Source of the DNA: CAYVTD01 sp964577665
GTDB taxonomy: Bacteria; Bacteroidota; Ignavibacteria; Kapaibacteriales; UBA2268
Length of the DNA stretch: 64,000 nt
Direction of reading: 5' to 3'
Assembly: GCA_964577665.1 (NCBI GenBank)
Contig: CAZOBD010000001.1
Span: forward strand, 1-64,000
Made by a program: the position numbers and the translations under genes. Shown here piece by piece: positions 63,567-64,000 of the stretch. A model generated the notes under the pieces. It worked only from the letters and a program-made list of their open reading frames with translations. It had not been told where the DNA came from and did not search any database. Numbering within the stretch: position 1 is the stretch's first letter; every line of letters begins with the position of its first letter.

Positions 63567-64000
63567 ATGAGCGGCATCTGGCAGCAGAAATATTGTGTAA
63601 TTGACGTTGAAACAACGGGTGCAAATTCCGTAAAGAACCGTCTTATAGAAATAGCCTGCGTGCAAACTCAGGCAGGACAGATTTTATCTAAATATTCTAC
63701 TCTTATCAATCCACATCAGTTTATCCCCATTTTTATACAAAAGATGACGGGCATAAGAAACGAATCGGTTTTCAAAGCACCTGAACCCAAAGAAGTACTT
63801 CCCGTAGTAAAAGAAATCATGCTTGACGGCAGCAATATATTCGTTGCGCACAATGCGAGTTTCGACTACGCATTCGTAAAAGCATCATTTCAAAGAATCG
63901 GCACAAATATGCCTGAAATACCTAAACTCTGTACTTTAAAGCTTGCCAGACGGCTGCTCCCTCCGAATATAAAAAAGAACGTTGGTTCGCTGTCGCAGTA
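63567..64000 (+). CDS. DnaQ-like 3'-5' exonuclease (DEDD family), truncated by the window end
   Basis: The ATG opens a frame with no stop for 144 codons to the window edge. Exo I motif is VIDVETTG (11-18; Asp13, Glu15), then a conserved INPHQFIP and a TGIRNESV helix, and Exo II is HNASFDYAFV (95-104; Asp100). The stretch CTLKLARRLLP (122-132) is the usual lead-in to Exo III, whose residues lie beyond the edge. By family it removes 3'-terminal nucleotides and serves as a polymerase III epsilon-type proofreader or repair exonuclease. In related bacteria this domain is sometimes joined to a GIY-YIG nuclease; this cannot be seen here. The promoter at 63511 fits this start. Confidence 0.85.
   Translation, partial: MSGIWQQKYCVIDVETTGANSVKNRLIEIACVQTQAGQILSKYSTLINPHQFIPIFIQKMTGIRNESVFKAPEPKEVLPVVKEIMLDGSNIFVAHNASFDYAFVKASFQRIGTNMPEIPKLCTLKLARRLLPPNIKKNVGSLSQ

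Noticed and set aside
1..64000. tRNA, rRNA or riboswitch genes
   Set aside because: I looked in the intergenic stretches and saw no cloverleaf with conserved T-loop bases or known riboswitch core; hairpins there are better explained as repeats. A covariance-model search (Infernal/Rfam) would settle it.

Overview
The window looks like a chromosomal segment of a Bacteroidota or Ignavibacteriota-type bacterium, probably from a metagenome or draft assembly. Three things point there: type IX secretion (T9SS) C-terminal sorting domains on two proteins (ends at 24374 and 58809), two promoters of the Bacteroidota form TTTG-N16-TAnnTTTG (24279-24306 and 63511-63538), and weak or absent Shine-Dalgarno sites at many starts. 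I cannot name the genus. No rRNA, tRNA, CRISPR array or transposase gene was seen. Four runs of 100 N are scaffold joins. Two of them (35064-35163 and 39418-39517) are flanked by the same 55 bases on both sides, so they are false gaps.

From 297 to 59399 every gene lies on the minus strand. In order of transcription they are: a small T9SS cargo protein (58809-59399); a giant tail-fibre-like repeat protein of at least 2,495 residues (51127-58714, one true gap); a short secreted protein with fibronectin-III-like features (50292-51023); and one enormous gene (24374-49902) for a T9SS-exported surface protein of at least about 8,370 residues, with about 70 Ig-like repeats. Naive ORF calling splits this last gene into four pieces because of the N runs. 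Next come ten tandem paralogues (24252 down to 297) of multi-pass membrane proteins with C-terminal TPR repeats, resembling the TMTC/DUF1736 GT-C glycosyltransferases. A YfhO-type membrane glycosyltransferase sits between the eighth and ninth of these, counted from the low-coordinate end.

My main functional inference is a dedicated extracytoplasmic glycosylation system. The ten TMTC-like enzymes plus YfhO would decorate the giant beta-sandwich adhesin, and perhaps the fibre protein, during export. Animal TMTC enzymes O-mannosylate the Ig-like folds of cadherins, so the pairing is suggestive, but nothing in the DNA proves it.

The last 4 kb hold ordinary genes: an RsmB-type rRNA cytosine methyltransferase, an orphan ParB-like DNA-binding protein, a HAD-family phosphatase and the start of a DnaQ-type exonuclease that runs off the window.

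Four long intergenic stretches (1-296, 4405-4725, 21554-22134, 63229-63566) share a colinear mosaic of hairpin elements. It includes a 33-bp palindrome family and a 29-bp hairpin family whose stems change by compensatory substitutions. I regard this mosaic and the adhesin/glycosyltransferase island as the two most notable items.
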